NCBI GenBank assembly: GCA_946480465.1
Contig: CAMLJY010000066.1
Coordinates: 1-31,227, forward strand
Origin: an uncultured Burkholderiales bacterium
GTDB lineage: Bacteria > Pseudomonadota > Gammaproteobacteria > Burkholderiales > Burkholderiaceae
Direction of reading: 5' to 3'
DNA length: 31,227 nucleotides
Below are positions 21,113 through 30,084 of this stretch, piece by piece. The notes under the pieces are model-generated. The model worked only from the letters and a program-made list of their open reading frames with translations. It did not search any database and was not told the origin of the DNA. Numbering within the stretch: the first letter of the stretch is position 1; every line of letters begins with the position of its first letter. The translations under genes and the position numbers were made by a program.

Positions 21113-23797
21113 ATGTCCGTTTCCCTGAGCACCGCCGCCCGCATCGGCACGCCGAGCAAGGCCGTCAATCCCGTCAATCCTCCGGTCGCCGGCGGCGTCA
21201 GCACCCTGGCGGTCACCGGCAGTTTCGCCAACGGCGTGCTGACGAGCCTCGGCGACAGCCTGGACAACAACCTCACGGTCAGCCGCGACGCGGCAGGCCG
21301 GCTGCTGCTCAACGGCGGCGCGGTGGCCGTGGCCGGCGGCACGCCGACGGTGGCCAACACCTCGCTGGTCCAGGTCTTCGGCCTGGGCGGCAACGACGTG
21401 CTGACGATGAACGAAGCCAGCGGTGCGCTGCCCGCGGCCAATCTTTTCGGGGGCATCGGCAACGACACGCTGACCGGCGGCTCCGGCGCAGACAAGCTGT
21501 TCGGCCAGTCCGGCAACGACACGCTGCTGGGCAAGGGCGGCAAGGACCTGCTGTTCGGCGGCAGCGGGAACGACACCCTGGTCGGCGGCGACGGCGACGA
21601 CCAGATGTTCGGCGAATCGGGCGACGACCGGCTGGTCTGGAACCCGGGCGACGACAGCGACCTGTTCGAAGGTGGTGCAGGCATCGACACCGCCGAGGTC
21701 AACGGCGGCGGCGGCGCCGAGGTCTTCACGGTCACCGCCAACGGCACCCGCGTGCGCATCGACCGCCTGGACCCCGCACCCTTCGCGATCGACGCGGGCA
21801 CGATGGAGAACGTGGTCGTCAACATGAACGGCGGCGACGACCAGTTCTCCGCCACCGGCAACATCGCCGCGCTGGTCAAGCTGACGGTGGACGGCGGCGC
21901 CGGCAACGACAGCATCGGCGGCGGCAACGGCGCCGACCTGCTGCTGGGCGGCGACGGCAACGACACGATCGACGGCAACCAGGGCAACGACGTGGCGCTG
22001 ATGGGCGCGGGCGACGACCGCTTCATCTGGAACCCGGGCGACGGCAGCGACGTGATCGAAGGCCAGGCCGGCAGCGACACGATGCAGTTCGACGGCTCCA
22101 ACGCCACCGAGAACTTCCAGCTCTCGGCCAACGGCGGCCGGCTGCTGTTCACGCGGGACGTCGGCAACATCGTGATGGACACCGACGACGTGGAGACCGT
22201 CGAACTGAACGCGCTGGGCGGCGCCGACCGCATCACGGTGAACGACCTGTCGGGCACCGACGTGCGGGACGTGCGCATCGACCTGGCGGCGCTGGGCGGC
22301 GTGGCCGACGCGCAGGCCGACACCGTCGTGGTCGCCGGCACCAACGCCGGCGACAAGCTGTCCTTCACCTTCGCCGAGGCCACCGCGGTGCTGCAGGGCC
22401 TGACGGCCAAAGTACACGTCAAGGGCGCGGAGGCGGCGCTGGACCGGCTGCAGCTGAACCTGCTGGATGGCGACGACGTGCTGGACGCGTCCGGCCTGCC
22501 GGCGGGAGCGCTGCCGCTGCTGGCCGACGGTGGCGCCGGCAACGACGCGCTGACCGGCAGCGCCGCCGCCGACGAACTGCAAGGCGGCGAGGGCCACGAC
22601 GCGCTGCGCGGCGCCGGCGGCACCGACACGCTCCGCGGCGGCCTGGGCAACGACCTGCTGGTCGGCGGTGACGGCGACGATGCGATGTTCGGCGACGAGG
22701 GCGACGACCGCCTGGTCTGGAACCCGGGCGACGACAGCGACCTCTTCGAAGGCGGCGCCGGCACCGACACGGCGGAGATCAACGGCGGCGGCGGGGCCGA
22801 GGTGTTCAGCCTCACCGCCAACGGCGAACGTGTGCGCTTCGACCGCATCACCCCGGCGCCGTTCTCGGTGGATGCGGGCACGATGGAGAACGTGGTCGTC
22901 AACATGAACGGCGGCGACGACCAGTTCTCCGCCACCGGCAACATCGCCGCGCTGGTCAAGCTGACGGTGGACGGCGGCGCCGGCAACGACAGCATCGGCG
23001 GCGGCAACGGCGCCGACCTGCTGCTGGGCGGCGACGGCAACGACACGATCGACGGCAACCAGGGCAACGACGTGGCGCTGATGGGCGCGGGCGACGACCG
23101 CTTCATCTGGAACCCGGGCGACGGCAGCGACGTGATCGAAGGCCAGGCCGGCAGCGACACGATGCAGTTCGACGGCTCCAACGCCACCGAGAACTTCCAG
23201 CTCTCGGCCAACGGCGGCCGGCTGCTGTTCACGCGGGACGTCGGCAACATCGTGATGGACACCGACGACGTGGAGACCGTCGAACTGAACGCGCTGGGCG
23301 GCGCCGACCGCATCACGGTGAACGACCTGTCGGGCACCGACGTGACCCGCGTCGCCATCGACCTGGCCGGCACGCTCGGTGGCACCACCGGCGACGGGCT
23401 GGCCGACCAGGTGGTGGTGAACGGCAGCGCCGCCGGTGACGTGGTGACGATCGGCGTCGAGAACGGCGCGGTGGTGGTGCGCGGCCTGGCGGCCGAAGTG
23501 GTCATCAGCCACTTCGATGCGGCGCTCGACAAGCTGGTCTTCAACGGCCTGGCCGGCGCCGACGTGGTGATCGCCAGCGGCCTGCCGGCCGAGGCCGTGC
23601 AGCTGGCACTGAACGGCGGCGACGGCAACGACGTGCTCTTCGGCGGCGCCGGCCACGACATCCTCGACGGCGGCGCGGGGCACGACCTGCTGGTCGGCGG
23701 GCCGGGCCAGGACGGGCTGCTGAACGGCGAAGTGACGATCCAGGGCGTGGCCGGCGGCGTGGTGGGCGGTTTCGACACCAGCCTGTTCGCGGCCTGA
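21113..23797 (+). CDS. Large RTX-like calcium-binding repeat protein
   Basis: The 894-residue product is rich in Gly, Asp and Asn and has classic RTX nonapeptides GGxGxDxLx at residues 113-172 ([36 protein letters not shown]), again in each half and at the C-terminus. Between them lie beta-rich segments such as [14 protein letters not shown] and [18 protein letters not shown]. It has a 360-residue internal duplication in which residues 228-384 and 588-744 are identical even at DNA level. It has no Sec signal; the RTX blocks suggest type I secretion and folding on extracellular calcium, but no exporter genes are in the window. The start at 21113 has a GGAG ribosome site. No catalytic domain is visible, so adhesin or matrix roles are plausible. 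Confidence 0.85.
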   Translation: MSVSLSTAARIGTPSKAVNPVNPPVAGGVSTLAVTGSFANGVLTSLGDSLDNNLTVSRDAAGRLLLNGGAVAVAGGTPTVANTSLVQVFGLGGNDVLTMNEASGALPAANLFGGIGNDTLTGGSGADKLFGQSGNDTLLGKGGKDLLFGGSGNDTLVGGDGDDQMFGESGDDRLVWNPGDDSDLFEGGAGIDTAEVNGGGGAEVFTVTANGTRVRIDRLDPAPFAIDAGTMENVVVNMNGGDDQFSATGNIAALVKLTVDGGAGNDSIGGGNGADLLLGGDGNDTIDGNQGNDVALMGAGDDRFIWNPGDGSDVIEGQAGSDTMQFDGSNATENFQLSANGGRLLFTRDVGNIVMDTDDVETVELNALGGADRITVNDLSGTDVRDVRIDLAALGGVADAQADTVVVAGTNAGDKLSFTFAEATAVLQGLTAKVHVKGAEAALDRLQLNLLDGDDVLDASGLPAGALPLLADGGAGNDALTGSAAADELQGGEGHDALRGAGGTDTLRGGLGNDLLVGGDGDDAMFGDEGDDRLVWNPGDDSDLFEGGAGTDTAEINGGGGAEVFSLTANGERVRFDRITPAPFSVDAGTMENVVVNMNGGDDQFSATGNIAALVKLTVDGGAGNDSIGGGNGADLLLGGDGNDTIDGNQGNDVALMGAGDDRFIWNPGDGSDVIEGQAGSDTMQFDGSNATENFQLSANGGRLLFTRDVGNIVMDTDDVETVELNALGGADRITVNDLSGTDVTRVAIDLAGTLGGTTGDGLADQVVVNGSAAGDVVTIGVENGAVVVRGLAAEVVISHFDAALDKLVFNGLAGADVVIASGLPAEAVQLALNGGDGNDVLFGGAGHDILDGGAGHDLLVGGPGQDGLLNGEVTIQGVAGGVVGGFDTSLFAA
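21794..22264 (+). repeat. Perfect 471-bp direct repeat, copy 1
   Basis: Identical base for base to 22874-23344, 1080 bp apart, inside the RTX-like gene. The flanks on both sides diverge. Confidence 0.97.
22874..23344 (+). repeat. Perfect 471-bp direct repeat, copy 2
   Basis: Second copy of 21794-22264. The 1080-bp offset is exactly 360 codons, so recombination between copies would remove 360 residues in frame. Confidence 0.97.
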
Positions 23798-23808
23798 GCC
23801 GCGGCGGT

Positions 23809-23839
23809 GGCCGGGTCGGCGGCGCGCCGCTGCCCGGCC
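23809..23839 (+). terminator. GC-rich hairpin after the RTX-like gene
   Basis: GGCCGGG at 23809-23815 pairs with CCCGGCC at 23833-23839, with additional inner pairing of GCGGC and GCCGC. It starts 11 bases after the stop and has no T-tract. The rest of the 298-base gap to the next gene holds the third GATAAC motif and no gene. Confidence 0.45.
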
Positions 23840-23902
23840 GCTCATGCGCCGTCCGGGCTGGGTCGAGGGCGGGCCAGCACGCGCCGGATGGTGGTGCTGA
23901 AC

Positions 23903-23924
23903 GATAACGACTGAAAGGCGCGTC
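23903..23924. promoter_or_regulatory. Shared intergenic motif GATAAC-N9-GCGCGTC, copy 3
   Basis: GATAAC at 23903-23908 is followed after nine bases by GCGCGTC (23918-23924). It shares GATAACGA and CGCGTCTC with copy 1. It lies between the RTX-like gene and the aldehyde dehydrogenase gene, 171 bases before the latter. Confidence 0.5.
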
Positions 23925-24095
23925 TCCGGGGCCGCGTCAACCGGGGCGGCGCGGGCCACCAGGCTGGCCGCGCACCAACATCCCCAGGCCGGCACGCCAT
24001 CGCGCCCCGCGCCAGAATCGCCCGCTGCACGCCGCCGCGCCGCCCGGCGCGCCTTCCCTTCCAGCCCCGGACAACCCGGCCACCCGAGACCCCCC

Positions 24096-25538
24096 ATGAC
24101 CGACCGCTACCCCGACACCCGCCTGCTGATCGACAACCAGTGGGTCGACGCCGCCAACGGCAAGACGCTGCAGGTGCTGAACCCCGCCACCGGCCAGCCC
24201 ATCGGCAGCGTGGCCTGCGCGTCCACGGTGGACCTGGACCGCGCGCTGGCCGCCGCGCAGCGCGGATTCGAGACCTGGCGCCGCACCTCCGCGCACGAGC
24301 GCTCGGCCGTGATGCGCCGCGCCGCCGCGCTGCTGCGCGAGCGGGCCGAGGGCATCGCCCGGCTGCTGACGCAGGAGCAGGGCAAGCCGCTGGCCGAGGC
24401 GAAGGTGGAAGTGCAGGCCGGCGCCACCATCATCGAGTGGTTCGCCGACGAGGCGCTGCGGGTCTACGGCCGCATCGTGCCCTCGCGCAACCTGGCGGCG
24501 CAGCAGCTGGTGCTGAAGGAGCCGGTGGGCCCGGTGGCGGCCTTCACGCCCTGGAACTTCCCGATCAACCAGGTGGTGCGCAAGCTGGGCGCGGCGCTGG
24601 CCACGGGCTGCTCCTTCCTCGTCAAGGCGCCGGAGGAGACGCCCGCCTCGCCCGCCGCGCTGCTGGGCGCCTTCGTCGATGCCGGCATCCCGGCCGGCGT
24701 GGTGGGGCTGGTGTTCGGCCACCCCGCGGAGATCTCCAGCTACCTGATCCCGCACCCGGTGATCCGCAAGGTCACCTTCACCGGCTCGACGCCGGTGGGC
24801 AAGGAACTGGCCGCGCTGGCCGGCCGCCACATGAAGCGGGTGACGATGGAGCTGGGCGGCCACGCGCCGGTCATCGTGGCCGACGATGCGGACGTGATGC
24901 TGGCCGTCAAGGCCGCGGGCGGCGCCAAGTTCCGCAACGCCGGCCAGGTCTGCATCTCGCCCACGCGCTTCCTGGTGCACCGCAGCCTGAAGGACGCCTT
25001 CGCGGACGCCCTGGTCAAGCATGCCGAGGGCCTGAAGCTGGGCGACGGCCTGGCCGAAGGGACGACGCTGGGGCCGCTGGCCAACGCCCGCCGCGTGGCG
25101 GCGGTGGCGCAGGTGATCGCCGACGCGCGCCGCAAGGGCGCCACGGTGGCCACCGGCGGCGAACGCGTCGGCGAGGCCGGCAACTTCTTCGCGCCCACGG
25201 TGCTGACGGACGTGCCGCTGGAGGCGGACGTGTTCAACAACGAGCCCTTCGGGCCGGTGGCCGCGATCCGCGCCTTCGACACGCTGGACGAGGCCATCGC
25301 CGAGGCCAACCGCCTGCCCTACGGCCTGGCCGGTTATGCCTTCACCCGCTCGATCAAGAACGCGCACCAGCTGGCGCAGCAGCTGGAGGTGGGCATGCTG
25401 TGGGTCAACCAGCCGGCAGCGCCGTCGGCCGAGATGCCGTTCGGGGGCGTCAAGGATTCGGGCTACGGGTCCGAAGGCGGACCGGAGGCGCTGGAGGCCT
25501 ACCTGGTCACGAAGGCGGTGTCCATCCTGGCGGTGTGA
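24096..25538 (+). CDS. NAD(P)-dependent aldehyde dehydrogenase, succinate-semialdehyde type
   Basis: The 480-residue product is a complete aldehyde dehydrogenase. It has TPWNFP with the oxyanion Asn154, the cofactor segment [11 protein letters not shown], general base E252 in [13 protein letters not shown], catalytic C286 in [12 protein letters not shown], and the late [10 protein letters not shown] and [14 protein letters not shown]. Length and motifs fit the succinate-semialdehyde/ketoglutarate-semialdehyde group, though the usual KPAxxTP is KAPEETP. It oxidises an aldehyde to an acid with NAD(P); the exact substrate is unproven. The ATG lacks a good ribosome site. No pathway partner is adjacent. 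Confidence 0.92.
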   Translation: MTDRYPDTRLLIDNQWVDAANGKTLQVLNPATGQPIGSVACASTVDLDRALAAAQRGFETWRRTSAHERSAVMRRAAALLRERAEGIARLLTQEQGKPLAEAKVEVQAGATIIEWFADEALRVYGRIVPSRNLAAQQLVLKEPVGPVAAFTPWNFPINQVVRKLGAALATGCSFLVKAPEETPASPAALLGAFVDAGIPAGVVGLVFGHPAEISSYLIPHPVIRKVTFTGSTPVGKELAALAGRHMKRVTMELGGHAPVIVADDADVMLAVKAAGGAKFRNAGQVCISPTRFLVHRSLKDAFADALVKHAEGLKLGDGLAEGTTLGPLANARRVAAVAQVIADARRKGATVATGGERVGEAGNFFAPTVLTDVPLEADVFNNEPFGPVAAIRAFDTLDEAIAEANRLPYGLAGYAFTRSIKNAHQLAQQLEVGMLWVNQPAAPSAEMPFGGVKDSGYGSEGGPEALEAYLVTKAVSILAV

Positions 25539-25580
25539 GGGCGGACGGGCCACGGCGGCCGGCGCAGAGCGCCCCGCGCG

Positions 25581-25636
25581 GCGCTTCTGCCAGAAAGGGC
25601 CCCGCCGGGCGCTTCTGCCAGAAAGGGCCCCGCGGG
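25581..25636. repeat. 28-bp tandem duplication
   Basis: The 28-bp unit at 25581-25608 is repeated at 25609-25636, with the first 25 bases (beginning GCGCTTCTGCCAG) identical. It lies between the convergent aldehyde dehydrogenase and csbD-like genes. Confidence 0.9.
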
Positions 25637-25641
25637 GCCCT
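25624..25641. terminator. 18-bp perfect palindrome, probable bidirectional terminator
   Basis: AGGGCCCCGCGGGGCCCT is fully self-complementary and sits between two convergent genes. It lacks a T-tract, as is common in high-GC genomes. Confidence 0.5.
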
Positions 25642-25662
25642 CGATGGCGGTGGGGATCGGCC

Positions 25663-25878
25663 TCAAGGCTTGCGCAGGTCGCGCTGGATGTCGGCCTGGC
25701 GGTCGGCCTGGTCCTTGACGCTTTCGCGGGCGTTGCCGATGTTCTTCTGCAGCTTGCCTTCGGCCTCGCGGGCCATGCCCTTGGTCTCGTGCTTGGGGCT
25801 GTCCACGGCGTCGCCCAGCTTGCGCTGCGCCTTGCCGGCCATTTCCTTGGCCGCGCCCTTGACCTGGTCCTTGTTCAT
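25663..25878 (-). CDS. CsbD-family stress protein
   Basis: The 71-residue product begins MNKDQVKGAAKEMAGKAQRK and contains KGMAREAEGKLQKNIGNAR, the CsbD pattern of repeated KG...E..GK.Q...G segments. It is a small, highly charged, probably cytoplasmic helical protein. CsbD proteins accumulate in general stress; their mechanism is unknown. The start at 25878 has an AGGAG ribosome site; an upstream in-frame ATG at 25917 is less likely. It is monocistronic. Confidence 0.85.
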   Translation of the reverse strand: MNKDQVKGAAKEMAGKAQRKLGDAVDSPKHETKGMAREAEGKLQKNIGNARESVKDQADRQADIQRDLRKP

Positions 25879-26253
25879 GCCGTGCTCCTGGGGTGGCGCG
25901 GACGATGCAGTCCGCATGGCCGAAGGCTACGGCGATGCCGGGCGCGGCGGGGACGGCGCAGGCCGCCCGCGCGGGTGAGACAAGTCCTACGTGGCCGCGT
26001 GCTTTGTGCATCAGCACCGCGGGCCGCACGAGGCCGCGCCGGGCGGACGGGCGGACGGGCTGACGGGCTGACGGGCTGACGGGCTGACGGACACGCGGAC
26101 ACGCGGACACGCGGACACGCAGGCGCCCGGCGGCACGCCGGTTGCTCCGCTCCTGGCCACCAGGCTCGCCCGACCCGCGCGGCGCGGGCATGCGCTCCCG
26201 TTCACCCTCGTCCACCCCCCTGGCGGGCTGGTCCCCATGGCACGTCCCGCATC
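25879..26253. other. Divergent intergenic region with minisatellite
   Basis: This 375-base gap separates the csbD-like gene (minus) and the sensor kinase gene (plus). Its main content is the 80-bp array of 8-bp repeats at 26041-26120. No other gene is convincing. Confidence 0.6.
26041..26120. repeat. 80-bp array of ten 8-bp tandem repeats
   Basis: Ten uninterrupted 8-bp units occur in three successive versions: GGGCGGAC twice, GGGCTGAC four times, GGACACGC four times. It ends 133 bases before the kinase start. Homogeneous blocks of each variant indicate repeated slippage or unequal exchange. Confidence 0.97.
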
Positions 26254-28479
26254 TTGAGCCCCTTGCCTTCCTCGCCACCCGCGCCCAGCGCGCGCCCGGG
26301 CCGGCCGCTGCGGCAGCGGCTGATGCTGCTGGTGGCGACCGGGCTGCTGCCGGTGTCGCTGCTGGGGGCCTGGGGGGTGTGGACCTCGGTGCAGGGACAG
26401 CTGACCGACCTGGAACGCTCCACCGTCGAGCTGTCGCGCGCGATCGCGAGCACGGTCGAATCGGAGCTGGATGCCACGCTCTCGACGCTGGACGCGCTGG
26501 GCCGCTCGCCCGTGCTGGCGGCGGGCGACATCCGCGCCTTCTACGAGATCGCCAAGCGCGAGGCCGAGAGCCGCCCCAACTGGGCCGGCGTGGTGCTGAG
26601 CGGGCACGACGGCCGGCTGCTCTTCAGGACCGGCGCGCCCTACGGCGACGACGACCAGCGCACGGTCGATGACGCCAGCCTGCAGCGTGCGCTGGTGGCC
26701 GGCACGCCGGTAATCGGCACCATCATGCGGGGCCCGCGCGGCCGCGCTGCCTTCGCGGTGCGGCGCCCGGTGCTGGTCGACGGCAAGGTGGCCTGCGTGC
26801 TCAGCGTCGCCGTGCGGCCCGACCGCATCCTGGGCGTGCTGGCCAAGCAGCAGGTGCCGCCGGGCTGGGTGATCGCGGTCCTCGACGGCGGGATGAACCG
26901 CGTCGCCCGCACCCGGGAGCATGCGAGCAGCCAGCCGTCGCCCTCCCTGCGGGCCCTGCTGCAGAACGACCCCGGCCCCTCGGGCGCCGGGACGACGCGT
27001 TCACTGGAAGGCGACGAGCTCTACACCGGCTTCACCCGCCTGTCCGGATCGCGCTGGACGGTGGTGGTGGGCGCGCCCACCGCGCCGGTCAAGGCCGCGC
27101 TGCTGTCCAGCGTGGGCTGGTACCTGGCCGGCGCGCTGGCCTCGGTGCTGGCCAGCCTGCTGCTGGCGCGGCACACCTTGCGGCAGATCACCCGCGGCAC
27201 CGCCGCCGTGCGCGACCAGGCGGTGGCGCTGGGCGAGGGCCGTGAACAGGTGCCGCCGCCCAGCGGCATCGCCGAGCTGGACCAGATGGCGCAGGCGCTG
27301 CAGGCGGCCGCGCTGCGGCTGCAGCAGGCCGGGCGCGACATCCGCTTGGCACTGGACCAGGCGCAGGCCGCCGGCGAGGCGAAGGACCAGTTCCTCGCGG
27401 TGCTGGGCCACGAGCTGCGCAACCCGCTGTCGCCGATGCTGACCGCGCTGCACCTGATGGACCTGAAGGCCGGCGACCAGCTGCTGCGCGAGCGGCAGAT
27501 CCTGCGGCGCCAGGTCGACCACATGCGCCGGCTGGTGGACGACCTGCTGGACATCTCGCGCGTGTCGCAGGGCAAGATGGAACTGCGGCTGCAGGCGCTG
27601 AACCTGTCGGCACTGGTGGAGCGGGCGGTCGAGTCGGTGCAGCCCAGCGTGAACCTGCGCGGCCAGTCCATCGCCGTGCAGCTGCCCGCGGCGCCGGTGT
27701 GGGTGCACGGCGACGAGACGCGCCTGGTGCAGGCCATCACCAACCTGCTGGTCAATGCGCTGCGCTTCTGCCCGACCGGCCGCGTCTCCGTGGCGCTGGC
27801 GCAGCCGGAAGACGGCAGCGTCGAGCTGTGCGTCAGCGACGAAGGCGAGGGCATGAGCGCCGAGACGCTGGCGCATGTGTTCGAGCCGTTCTGGCAGGCG
27901 CCGCAACCGCTGGAACGCAGCGGCGGCGGCCTGGGGCTGGGCCTGGCCATCGTGCGCTCCATCGTCGAGCTGCACGGCGGCCGCATCCACGCCGCCAGCG
28001 ACGGGCCCGGCCGCGGCGCGCGCTTCACCATCGTGCTGCCGGCGCTGCGCGCGCCGGTGCTGGAAGACCGGCCCGGCGTGCAGACCGGTGCCGGCGGGGC
28101 CGGCCGGGTGCTGCTGGTGGACGACAAGCCCGATGCGCTGGAGACCCTGGCCGAGGTGCTGCGCGTGGCCGGCTACGTGGTGCGGGCGGTGGGGCACCCG
28201 CGCGAGGCGATCGAGCTGATCGACGCCTTCCGGCCCGACGTCGCGATCCTCGACATCGGCCTGCCAGAAATGGATGGCTACCAGCTCGCGCAGGCGCTGC
28301 GCGACGGCGCGCCCGGCTGGCGCGGCAAGCTGGTGGCGCTGACCGGCTTCGGCCAGCGCGGCGACAAAGAGCGCGCCGCGGCCGCGGGTTTCGAGCGGCA
28401 CTTCACGAAGCCGGCCGACCCGGCGGCGCTGCTGAACGCGCTGGCCGAGCTGGTGGACGGGCCGGTCACGAGCGGCTGA
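26254..28479 (+). CDS. Hybrid sensor histidine kinase with periplasmic sensor domain
   Basis: The 741-residue product has a membrane helix at 23-43, an extracytoplasmic Cache-like domain at 45-280, a second helix at 283-306, and a HAMP-like linker. The kinase core has H386 in LGHELRNPLSP, N501 in NLLVNALRF, SDEGEGM (528-534) and GGGLGLGLAIV (557-567). A C-terminal receiver has DD at 623-624, D667 in ILDIGLPEMDGY and K719. It would sense an external small ligand and pass phosphate from H386 to D667 and then to an unlinked partner; no response regulator is adjacent. The start is uncertain: TTG at 26254 keeps a basic stretch before the first helix, but no ribosome site is clear; ATG at 26323 is the alternative. 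Confidence 0.9.
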   Translation: MSPLPSSPPAPSARPGRPLRQRLMLLVATGLLPVSLLGAWGVWTSVQGQLTDLERSTVELSRAIASTVESELDATLSTLDALGRSPVLAAGDIRAFYEIAKREAESRPNWAGVVLSGHDGRLLFRTGAPYGDDDQRTVDDASLQRALVAGTPVIGTIMRGPRGRAAFAVRRPVLVDGKVACVLSVAVRPDRILGVLAKQQVPPGWVIAVLDGGMNRVARTREHASSQPSPSLRALLQNDPGPSGAGTTRSLEGDELYTGFTRLSGSRWTVVVGAPTAPVKAALLSSVGWYLAGALASVLASLLLARHTLRQITRGTAAVRDQAVALGEGREQVPPPSGIAELDQMAQALQAAALRLQQAGRDIRLALDQAQAAGEAKDQFLAVLGHELRNPLSPMLTALHLMDLKAGDQLLRERQILRRQVDHMRRLVDDLLDISRVSQGKMELRLQALNLSALVERAVESVQPSVNLRGQSIAVQLPAAPVWVHGDETRLVQAITNLLVNALRFCPTGRVSVALAQPEDGSVELCVSDEGEGMSAETLAHVFEPFWQAPQPLERSGGGLGLGLAIVRSIVELHGGRIHAASDGPGRGARFTIVLPALRAPVLEDRPGVQTGAGGAGRVLLVDDKPDALETLAEVLRVAGYVVRAVGHPREAIELIDAFRPDVAILDIGLPEMDGYQLAQALRDGAPGWRGKLVALTGFGQRGDKERAAAAGFERHFTKPADPAALLNALAELVDGPVTSG

Positions 28480-28496
28480 AACGCCGCATGCACCTA

Positions 28497-29630
28497 TCAG
28501 GCGAGAGACGCGTCCTCGGCGCGCAGCCGGGCCACGAAGAGCGCCTTCTTGTCCGGGGCGATGCCGCTGGCGTTCAGCGCCCGCAGCAACTGCGCGGCCG
28601 AAAGCCCGGGCCGGCCCCGCATGCCTTCGAGGTAGAGGGTGCTGGCCACGAAGGTCTGCCAGCTCACGCGCGACAGCAGCTCGGAGGTCAGCGTGAGGCT
28701 GCCGTCTTCGACCCAGAGGCCGTCGAGCGCGGTGGCGGTGAGGTGGCGGCGCCCGCTGTCGGTTTCGCGGCAGGCCTGCGTCACCACGTCGGGGTCGGCG
28801 CCGCGGCGCAGCAGCTCGCGCACGCAGGCCAGGCGCAGCGGCGGCGGGTCTTCGGCATGGACGGCCGTGATGAGCGCGGTGTGGCCGTGCAGGTCCACGG
28901 CATCCGTGCGCGCGCCGGCGTCGAGCAGGCGGCGCAGCCACGCCATCTTCAGCCGGCCCTCGCCTGGTTGCGCGGCTCGGGTGCGCAGCAGCTGCAGCAG
29001 CGGCGTCTCCCCGGCGTGGTTGCGCCGGTTCACGTCCGCGCCGGCGGTGAGCAGGCCATCGAGGAGCGCCTGGGCGACGGCGTCGAAACGCCCCCATTGC
29101 AGCACCAGCGCGAGCGGGGCGTTGCCGTCGGCATCGGGCTCGTCGATCGCTTCGCCGGCGGCGATCAGCGCGCGGGCCTGGACCAGCCAGGAGGGATCGC
29201 TTTCGCTGCACAGCGCTTCGATCACGCGCTTGTGCAGGGCGCTGTGGCCCAGCGGGTCGCAGGCGCGCGTGCGCAGCTGGCCGTCGTGCATGGACAGTTC
29301 CAGCGCGAACGGCCCGGTCTCGGCGTCGCACCATTCGGCGCATTCGACGCGGGCCTGTGCATCCGCGTTCTGCGCATGCAGCCAGCGGACCGTGTCCGAC
29401 ACCAGGTCGAGCGCCACGCCGTCCATCAGGTAGTGCAGCTGGAGCTGGCCATCGTCCTCGCGGATCGAGGCGTAGTGGTCACCCGGCCAGCCCGCCGGCG
29501 GCCTGGGGGAGCCGGCAAAGGCCCGGTCCAGCGCGGCAAGGTCGCCGCGCACGCTCTTCAGCGCCGCGACGAATCGGTCGTGAACCCCTGGGTCGTGGAA
29601 CCGGATCCGCAAGCCGACGTGCTGTTCCAT
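28497..29630 (-). CDS. Ankyrin-repeat protein
   Basis: The 377-residue product has an N-terminal region without recognised domain (1-125) and ankyrin repeats from about residue 130 to 280: DPLGHSALHKRVIEAL, DADGNAPLALVLQWGRFDAV, GADVNRRNHAGETPLLQLL and DLHGHTALITAVHAEDPPPL, plus RELLRRGADPDVV. Ankyrin repeats bind other proteins. There is no signal peptide. The start at 29630 has a GGAGAGG ribosome site; an upstream in-frame ATG at 29666 lacks one. The gene is convergent with the sensor kinase, 17 bases apart. Confidence 0.85.
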   Translation of the reverse strand: MEQHVGLRIRFHDPGVHDRFVAALKSVRGDLAALDRAFAGSPRPPAGWPGDHYASIREDDGQLQLHYLMDGVALDLVSDTVRWLHAQNADAQARVECAEWCDAETGPFALELSMHDGQLRTRACDPLGHSALHKRVIEALCSESDPSWLVQARALIAAGEAIDEPDADGNAPLALVLQWGRFDAVAQALLDGLLTAGADVNRRNHAGETPLLQLLRTRAAQPGEGRLKMAWLRRLLDAGARTDAVDLHGHTALITAVHAEDPPPLRLACVRELLRRGADPDVVTQACRETDSGRRHLTATALDGLWVEDGSLTLTSELLSRVSWQTFVASTLYLEGMRGRPGLSAAQLLRALNASGIAPDKKALFVARLRAEDASLA

Positions 29631-29711
29631 GCGCCTCTCCGCAGTGCTGCCGCCATGGCCAGGCACTCTAGGGGCGGACCGGGGGCGGGGAATTTCAAGT
29701 GTTGCGGGCGT

Positions 29712-29972
29712 TCAGTCGCGCCGGTGCCCCCAGGCGTCGATCCACAGCGTGGCGCAGTGGTAGCCGAAATCGAAGGCCTCGGCGGCGCTGCCCAGGTGGC
29801 GGCGCGGCACGTCGACCTTGATCTCGTCCTCGCTCTCCGAGCCGCGGATGTGCACCGTGACCGGCCAGCTCTGCAGGTCCAGCGCCGCCATCGTCGACAT
29901 GCGGATGCGCCAGCCGCTGTGCGCGCCGATGGCTTCGAGGCGGTGGCCTTGCCGGTGCACTTCGTACTTCAT
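29712..29972 (-). CDS. Small conserved-looking protein of unknown function
   Basis: The 86-residue product (MKYEVHRQGHRLEAIGAHSG at the start, WIDAWGHRRD at the end) has no signal peptide or membrane helix and a beta-rich look (VTVHIRGSESEDEIKVDV). I do not recognise it. It lies upstream of the ankyrin gene on the same strand with an 81-base gap. Confidence 0.55.
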   Translation of the reverse strand: MKYEVHRQGHRLEAIGAHSGWRIRMSTMAALDLQSWPVTVHIRGSESEDEIKVDVPRRHLGSAAEAFDFGYHCATLWIDAWGHRRD

Positions 29973-30072
29973 GCCGATGGGCGGCCGGGCAGGCGGCGTG
30001 CCCGGGCCGCGAGCCGGCGGTCCGGCGAACGCGTTGCCACGCCCGATCGTGGCCAAGGACGCGCCGGATGCA

Positions 30073-30078
30073 TAGACT
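30073..30078 (+). promoter_or_regulatory. -10-like TAGACT before acyltransferase gene
   Basis: TAGACT ends seven bases before the ATG at 30085, and no Shine-Dalgarno sequence is present, so a leaderless mRNA is likely. Confidence 0.3.
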
Positions 30079-30084
30079 GCGCCG

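Noticed and set aside
20288..24097. Very long open frame on the minus strand opposite the RTX-like gene
   Set aside because: It is the mirror of Gly/Asp-rich repeat codons in high-GC DNA. Only the GST part at its end is a real gene. The plus-strand frame carries genuine RTX motifs.
26041..26120. CRISPR-like array
   Set aside because: Units are 8 bp with no spacers; this is a simple tandem repeat.
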